Shown here: in pieces, positions 57,332-64,000 of the stretch
Layout of the letters: every line of letters starts with the position of its first letter
How positions within the stretch are numbered: position 1 is the first letter of the stretch
DNA from: Udeniomyces pyricola
Lineage: Eukaryota > Basidiomycota > Tremellomycetes > Cystofilobasidiales > Mrakiaceae
Direction of reading: 5' to 3'
NCBI GenBank assembly: GCA_039545295.1
Contig: BCIK01000004.1
Coordinates: 1,179,389 to 1,243,388, forward strand
Length of the DNA: 64,000 bases
Notes under the pieces: generated by a model
Seen by the model: only the letters and a program-made list of their open reading frames with translations
Databases searched by the model: none
What the model was told of the DNA's origin: nothing
Made by a program: the position numbers and the translations under genes

Positions 57332-58077
57332 ATGTCTTCTCCATCACCATCACCTCTCGACAACCTTCTTGGGCAGTCTATATCGCTCGCGTCCAATCTG
57401 ATCCAACGGGCAACGGTCCTCACCACGCCCCCATCTTCCCTCTCACCTTCCGGTGTTCCCTCGCCCCAACCATCTTCGGTCTCGCCCTACCCACTTTCCC
57501 CTCTCCATTTGGCACCGCCTCCTATCCTTGTCCTCCTTCCCTTGCTTGCGTCAACGTCATCTCTGACGCTCAGCCTCTCCCACTACCTCTCCATCCGGCC
57601 ACTCATCCATCGTGACGTTTCGGACGAGCAGATCTCACCCCGTGCCGTTCAGCGGTACTGGGACGCCTGGTGGGTCGCCGGGATGGGCTCGTCGCTTGGT
57701 GCTGGCCTTGTCGCCGGTATAGTCGGAGGACTGGTCAGCTTGAGCGGTGGAGGATCTCGCTCAGCCGCAGCAAGAGGGCTCAACTTGAAGCAGCTCTTCT
57801 TTGGAGCGGGTTCGCTGTTTTCCTTAGGGGGGCTTGCCTTCAGCCCAAAGGTACGTTGCCTCTCCTGACTGATGACGGTGACGGGCTACTCGTCGATATG
57901 CTCGCTGACTGTTTTCTTGGCCAACATCAGGTTGCGCGACATGTTCGGGAGATCATTCGGGGTCCTTCCAAGTCGGCCAAGAAGACGACGTCAAGCTGGC
58001 TCGAGCTGCATACGCTCAAGATGATGGCGACAGATCTCCCAGCAATGTTATGCTTCCTGACGGCTGTGGTGCTATGA
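57332..58077 (+). CDS. Small multi-pass membrane protein, function unknown
   Basis: Two exons (57332-57850 and 57931-58077) give about 221 residues in one phase-0 join. N terminus MSSPSPSPLDNLLGQSISLA, then a Pro/Ser stretch, then likely helices: PPILVLLPLLASTSSLTLSL, GMGSSLGAGLVAGIVGGLVS, KQLFFGAGSLFSLGGLAF and DLPAMLCFLTAVVL at the C terminus. The loop HRDVSDEQISPRAVQRYWDA and the segment TSSWLELHTLKMMATDLPAM are the most distinctive parts. The four-helix layout with a Trp before helix two recalls DUF1772-type proteins, but this is only a layout resemblance. Confidence 0.72.
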
Positions 58078-58664
58078 TCATGGTGGTCTTCACATCTCTA
58101 CCAAGCTAGGAGGAGCAAAGTGCACGGCATCAACGCGCTGTAGCAATATGATGTGCGCGTATATATATATATGCGTACTACTCAACCATGCGATCATGAA
58201 TATATCATATCTGATCTGTCTCGATATGATCACTCGTGTATGCTTATGAGAGGCAAGACGGTAGTATGTATGGATGGATGATCGCAATGCAGATGGATGA
58301 GCTACGATTGAACATGCATGGATACGTACAGAGGACATGGAGATATATATGTCTTCGCGTGGTGTGGTGTGCTGTTGTGTACGTTGGGTCCATTGATCGA
58401 TGATCGATGATCCAGTGAGTGATGAAACGAAAAGGTTACGTAACTAGCAATCAGACCGCGACGCGCGAGGGAAAAGCCTCGATGACTCAAACGATGAACC
58501 AACGTTCAACGCGTCCTCGCGCGCGTCGCATTCGGTCAGTCAACAAACGTCAACCCAGTTCAACGTCGTCCTACAACTGTATCATCGCTCCTCACCAAAC
58601 TAACGCCCTCCCTTGCTCCACATATCCCAGTTCATTCAAACGCGTACTAAGGGCATCACCAAAC
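58078..58664. promoter_or_regulatory. Intergenic region upstream of kinesin-5
   Basis: About 590 bp. It holds a TATATATATATATG stretch (58159-58172), a GATCGAT tandem (about 58394-58411) and a CGCGCGTCG-rich patch (58516-58530). A CT/CA-rich leader precedes the ATG at 58665. An in-frame ATG at 58419 would extend the protein, but its added residues are low-complexity and basic, so 58665 is preferred. Confidence 0.5.
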
Positions 58665-61600
58665 ATGTCGTCCCGCCGCCCGTTACCGGCTTCGGGCTCG
58701 TCCCGGCCACCATCCTCTCGCCAAGTCTCTTCCTCTTCCAACAACCGCATGGATCCTCCGCCCGCGCCCTCATCTTCCAAGATTGCTCGACCAGCATCCG
58801 CCCTATCTCTCAGCTCGTCAACGTCGGCCCGGGGAGAGGATGATGAGAGGAAACGAGCAAAACTCACCAACGGCACCGCCGGTGCTCACGCGAGAGGAGG
58901 AACTAAGGACAGAACGTCTTTCGCTGTCGGAGGTGCTGGTGCTGGGGGAGGGTCGCGGAAGGATGCCAAAGAGAAGGAAGAAGGAGAAGATGTCAACATC
59001 GAGGTTGTCGTCAGATGTCGGTAAGTTCCCAATGATTCTTTGTTCGTCGACTGGAGTGAAAGTCATACGACGCGTCTATGACGCAACGGGACGACTCAAA
59101 CTGTAGCTGGTATGGTCGGCTGTTTGTCTACGATATGACGCGCCACAAAAGCTCTCGACGCATCATGCAGCATGCTTGTGAGAAAGGTTTGAAGACGACG
59201 TCGACTAGTAGAATTATATCGTCATATATGACCAAGCCTCCGTGCATAGTAGCGTATGAGCGTGCCTCAAACTGTAACTGACCATGGCTGTTCCTTGTTC
59301 GTACCCAACTTCGACTGTTTCTCATCTCACTCCCAGTGGTCGATCCGAAAAGGAGAAGGCCGAGAATTCGCCCATGATCGTTACGACCCTCGGCACTATC
59401 ACGACATCTGTTTCCATCGAGACTGGTCCTCTGGCGACGGTCGTCCCCTCGTTGACTGCTCCCCCCGCATCGAGAACATATCATTTCGACCAAGTCTTCA
59501 GTCCCGAAGCGGATCAAGAGATCCTATTCGACAGCGTCGTCAAAGGCACGTTAGATGAAGTCATCGAGGGTTACAACTGCACATTGTTTGCTTATGGCCA
59601 GACGGGTACCGGAAAAACGTACGCATCGCTCGATGTTTGAGAACAGAGTATCATTTTCACCTCAAAAGGCTGAACTGATACGCTTGTGTTTTATAGTTAC
59701 ACCATGCAGGGTGATCTCGCATTCAACTCGGTCGGCGAGCCCTCCTCGGATGCTGGTATCATTCCCCGAACCCTCCACCGACTTTTTACCCTTCTCGACG
59801 CTTCGGGCTCGGAATACTCGGTCAAGATCTCCTTTGTCGAGCTCTATAACGAGGAAATTCGAGACTTGCTCTCGTCCTCGCCTCACGCTGATAGCCACCA
59901 TCACCACACTCAGGGACTCTCTGGCGGTGGAGGAGGGGGTGTTGGGATGGGTGGACCAGTGGGCGGCGTGGCGGGTCTAGCGGCGGGCGGAGTTGGGGGG
60001 CTCAAGATCTTTGAGGACGCCAAGGCAAAGGGAGGACGAGGTGTTTGGATCGAAGGCCTCGAGGAGTGTCTCGTTCGCAACACGAGGGACGGGCTCAAGC
60101 TGCTTCGACTCGGAAGCAGAAGGCGAGAAACCGGAGAGACGTTGATGAACAAGGTGTCCTCGTGAGTGATTGAGTTCCCATAATATTTCCTCACCATCTG
60201 TCTTTGTTTCCATGCACCAAATACATCCTCCAAATCATCTGTATAGGAGCAAATTCAATCTGACGTTGTGGTGAAAATACGATTGATTTTTTTTTTTCTC
60301 GCAGCCGTTCGCACTCGATCTTTTCCGTCACGATCCACATGAAAGAATCTTCCCCGACGGGCGACGATCTCCTCAAAGTCGGCAAGCTTAACCTGGTCGA
60401 TCTCGCTGGGTCAGAAGACATCTCCCGATCAGGCGCCGTCGACAAACGGGCCGCGGAAGCCGGGAACATCAACAAGTCACTTCTGACGTTGGGACGGGTT
60501 ATCAACGCATTGGTCGAGAAGGGAAAGCATATCCCGTATCGGTGAGTTTTGCTTCATGCCTCTTTCCTTGATAGATCCTGATCTCATAAGCGATAATCAA
60601 ATAGGATTGACAGGCGATGTCCTTTTCGTTTCCCTCGTCCATCCTTGACCACAGTGACTCCAACCTGACGCGTCTCCTCAAGGACTCTCTTGGTGGTGGG
60701 ACCAAGACTCGAATCATCGCGACAATCTCTCCCTCTGCCTCAAATCGGGAAGAGACGCTCTCCACACTCGACTACGCCACTCGGGCGACCCGCATCACCA
60801 ACAAGCCAGAAATCAACCAGCGCATGACGAAGGGCGTTCTCATCAAGGAGTACGTCATGGAGATTGAGAGGCTCAAAGCGGATTTACTGGTAAGAAGCAC
60901 ATCACCATTGTGTCTTTTTCTGTCATCTCTCTTGATATCATAGTTTCTCAGAAGGCTAGTCCAATCGAAGTAAACTCTGGCTGATCATCTCATCATCTTC
61001 CTGTTTCGTCAGGCCTCACGCGAAAAGAACGGTGTTTTCCTTTCCCAAGAAACCTGGTCCGATCTCGATCAAGAATCTCGGCTACGCGAAACGCAGGTGG
61101 CCGAAGCCAAATCGCGCGAACTCATCCTCTCCACCAAGATCACCCGACTCGAGACTGAGCTCGTCACCCTGACCGATCGGTTCAAGCAAAGTGAGACGGA
61201 TCTCAGGGTGACTCGGGACGAGCTCGTTGTCAAGGAAGGGGAGCTTGAGGTTAAGCAGGTCGAGCTGGTCGGGGTCAAAGGAGAGTTGGAGGTGGAAAAG
61301 GTTGTGGCGGATGTGTATGAACGCGGAGAGGAAAGGCTAGACGGTATCGCTGGCGTTCTTAAGACGGTTGCAAAGGAGAGTTTGGGCGACCTCGATGGCG
61401 TGTTTGGAAAGCTTGGTGAGTCGACAACTTTACATTGTTTTTCTTTGACTTTTCCTCTGGATTTTGAAGCTTTTCCAGCTCATTGCTTCTTTCGTCTTTA
61501 CCTTAACTTGTGCTTGTTCTATCACCCTCTCATCTTGTCACCTATCAGGTCGTAAATCCCGGGTTGAGACAGCTAACGCTTCGACGATCAGTGCTTATGC

Positions 61601-64000
61601 TACCTCAACCTCCAGCTCAACCAAGAATCAAATCGCGACGCTTCAAGAGTACCATGCCGCACAGACCGAGCTTTCGGCTGATATGGTTGCGTCACTCGAG
61701 CAAGCTCGAGCGGTTGAGTTGAAGGTGAGTTTACATCAGAGGCTTTGAACTTGCATCCTTCTGAAAACATGACCATGCTAAATCGAATGTTTCGTCGGTA
61801 ACGCTGGATAAATCTTGTCTCCCATGACATACAAACAGAAACTGCAAAACATTCAGCAAACCCTTTCAACCTACATTGCGACAGTCTCAGAACGAACGAC
61901 CGTCTTGTCCACCAACGCCATGGACGAAACCAAGGAACGAACGACCTTCTTTGCTCTTGTGGAAGCCTTCCGGTCGTCGGTGCAAGTGCTGCTTAAAATC
62001 TCTGGTGCCGGGCTGAGAGACACGCTCACGCAGAGCGCAGATGAGCTTGTCTGTTTGGTCGAGGAAAAACTGATGACCGTGAGTCATGGCTCGACCCGTA
62101 TCCTGCCGAGATCTCTTGCATCATATCGCTGATGAACCTTCACGTGTCAACTTTGCCTTCGAACGTTGGGTGCTTTCAAGATTGCCGCGCTCCTGCATTC
62201 GACCGTCGCTGCTGTTGATTCACCTATCAGCCACATCACTTCGGCCCTCGCCGACGAATCAGCCAAAAACGCCACGTTTGTCGAATCTAGCGGCAACGAT
62301 TACGAAGAGATGGTACGTGATTGCTGATAGCCTGTGAAACACTTTGGTTTCGCTGTTGTCGCACGAAAGCTGACTTGAGTTGGTCTCTGTACCCCCTTGA
62401 CGTGGATCAAACACAGAGGCAACGTCTGGCCGCCCTCGAGAAGTCGATCGCTGCCGTTCCTGCTAAGCGCCATCTCGCTCGGCTTGACCTCAAAACTCAG
62501 CTGACCGAAGCTGTGGCATCCATCTTTTCCGCCTTCGAAGAGACACAAGCCGCGCAAGACGCCGCCGACCTCGCTCGCTTTGAGGCAGAGAGAGCCAAAG
62601 TCGTAGACGCGTTGACGCAGCATCAGACGGAAACAGCCAGGCGCGTCGAAGAGCTTAATTCGGTGTTCAGTGGATTGGGCGTTACTTTGCGAGAAATGAA
62701 GAACGTCATGAGTTCAATCGCCGAGAGGGGACCGACGGTATGTTTGCCATTTCTCGTACTTCTATAGCGTTTTGTGCCCACACCTAGACTGATAACGCAT
62801 CGTACTGGGCTGGTACCTCTTCCTTCGAAAAAAAAAAAAAAACCCCAGGAAATCCAAACGGTGACTGAGGGTCTGCAAACAGGCCTCGTCGAGCTTCGGG
62901 AGACGGCATCAACATCGATGACGGCTATGATGAATCAAGTCGAATCTACCAGCAACCAGCTAGCTGAGGCATCAACCAAATGTTCGTTTTCCTCTGTGTC
63001 TCTGTCTGTTCTGAGGGATACATAGATATCGATCAATTGACCAGAAGAGATACTGACAATTCAATTGTGGATATTGTTTTGTCTCGACCACGAACACCAC
63101 CTTGCTTCATCTGTTTTAGCTGCCGCCAAATCAACCAAGCTCTCCAAGAAGCGCGAGTCAACGCTTGCTTCCCTGATGGCATCATCAAACTCGGCCGACA
63201 AGGAAATCCAACAAGACCTCGAAGGGCTTCGTATCTGTTCGGACGAATCAACGCAACAGCTGCTGGCTTCTGTAAGTCGCTCGACTTTGCGCAACCTGGT
63301 CTGCTCCTTGAGGCCTCATTGACTGACGTCAGAATTTCATCATCGTTCTTCTTTTTTTGTTCTCTCTCCTTCGCTCCAAACGTCTTTCTTTTGCAGCAAC
63401 AAACCTCGACGCGTGTTCTCGACTCATACTACGCCATCAGCTCGACAGCTCTAAACGAACTCGGTTCCTCGACCCAGTCTCTCATCACCAACCGCCTTTT
63501 GTCCGATATTCCTACTGGCTCGACGCCACGGAAGCGTACCTGGGATGTTCCCGAGTCTTGGGAGCGATCTGGCCCGCGCTCTGTGGTCATTGCCAGATAT
63601 CAGCGAGGAGAGATTCAGGACGGGGGACAAAGGCGGTCAATGGTCTCGCAGTTTGAGAGCGTCGAAGGTGACGAGGATGATCTGGAAGCTACGGCAGCTC
63701 GCACCAGCCTCGGCACGAGTCGTTCCACCCTGGGCGAATCTGCCAGTTCTCAGAACGAGTTGGGAGCTCACCTTCCCGAAGCAGAGGTGGACGAAGACGG
63801 AATTCTTTCCCCGACATTTTCCTCATCATCTTCGCCCGTGCTTGAGATTCGATGCCCGTCGCCTCCTCCTCCCACGTCACGTTTGTCCCCATCTCTGTCC
63901 TCATCCAGCCAATCTCTGTCCGCCTCCGCCATCTTGGCTTCCATCCAACCCCTTGGCCCACCTCCGTCCGCCAATCTTCGCCGCTCGACTTCAGCTCGAT
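58665..64000 (+). CDS. Kinesin-5 (BimC/Cin8/Eg5) mitotic motor, C terminus cut by window edge
   Basis: Plus-end motor that cross-links and slides spindle microtubules. N terminus [20 protein letters not shown], Ser-rich, then [20 protein letters not shown] joined across a 315-nt intron. Motor motifs: [11 protein letters not shown] split by an intron then YTMQG (59580-59710), [14 protein letters not shown] (59830), a loop 8 insert (about 59875-60000), [13 protein letters not shown] (60150 and 60303), [20 protein letters not shown] (60398), [19 protein letters not shown] (60654) and [19 protein letters not shown] (60772). The neck [20 protein letters not shown] is followed by a long coiled-coil stalk (61040-63300). 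Near the edge, [19 protein letters not shown] (about 63520-63570) matches the BimC box, the mitotic-kinase and tail region of kinesin-5. The final Ser/Pro-rich tail is still open at 64000. Confidence 0.93.

Overview
This window is nuclear DNA from a fungus, most likely a basidiomycete. Genes are packed on both strands and cut by many short GT..AG introns. The conserved proteins are fungal: an Msb2-type signalling mucin, an ornithine carrier, Bud23, Mak5, Cft1, Sen1, a BimC-type kinesin and an adenylation-thiolation-reductase enzyme. I cannot place the genus from the sequence alone. Homopolymers and simple repeats are frequent (A, T, C and G runs, ATC, AT, CT), and one 85-base N gap sits inside an ATC repeat.

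Layout, left to right. 1-5758 (-): 5' part of CFT1/CPSF160, running off the left edge. 6490-15307 (+): SEN1 helicase. About 16308-19236 (-): secreted M28 metallo-aminopeptidase. 19852-22242 (+): single-pass membrane protein with an extracytoplasmic LEA-2-like domain. 23671-29039 (+): MSB2-like signalling mucin. 30574-32268 (-): intronless dihydrofolate synthase (FOL3 type). 33229-35285 (+): mitochondrial ornithine carrier. 36107-37664 (+): FUN14-domain protein. 38856-41444 (-): short-chain dehydrogenase with micro-exons. 42458-44399 (-): BUD23. 44625-49000 (+): MAK5. 49612-54704 (+): A-T-R carboxylate reductase (NRPS-like). 55331-56409 (-): uncharacterised cysteine/histidine protein. 57332-58077 (+): small multi-pass membrane protein. 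58665 to the right edge (+): kinesin-5.

Several neighbours are divergent pairs with matching jobs. CFT1 and SEN1 (RNA polymerase II 3'-end processing and termination) face away from each other over about 730 bp. BUD23 and MAK5 (small- and large-subunit ribosome biogenesis) share only 225 bp, which holds a perfect 16-bp palindrome with a TATA core. Convergent spacers are rich in long A tracts, and one also carries a 67-base G run.

The most unusual reading is gene structure. Coding exons of 6, 10 and 15 nt can be deduced because each restores a family signature (the NNAG loop and the start of the GxxxGxG loop of the dehydrogenase, and the first carrier signature of the ornithine transporter). 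The kinesin-5 has a His/Gly-rich insertion in loop 8, the position where yeast Cin8 also carries a large insert. I saw no mobile element, CRISPR array, rRNA or confident tRNA. Exon joins are read by eye from splice signals and frame, and are flagged where they did not close.
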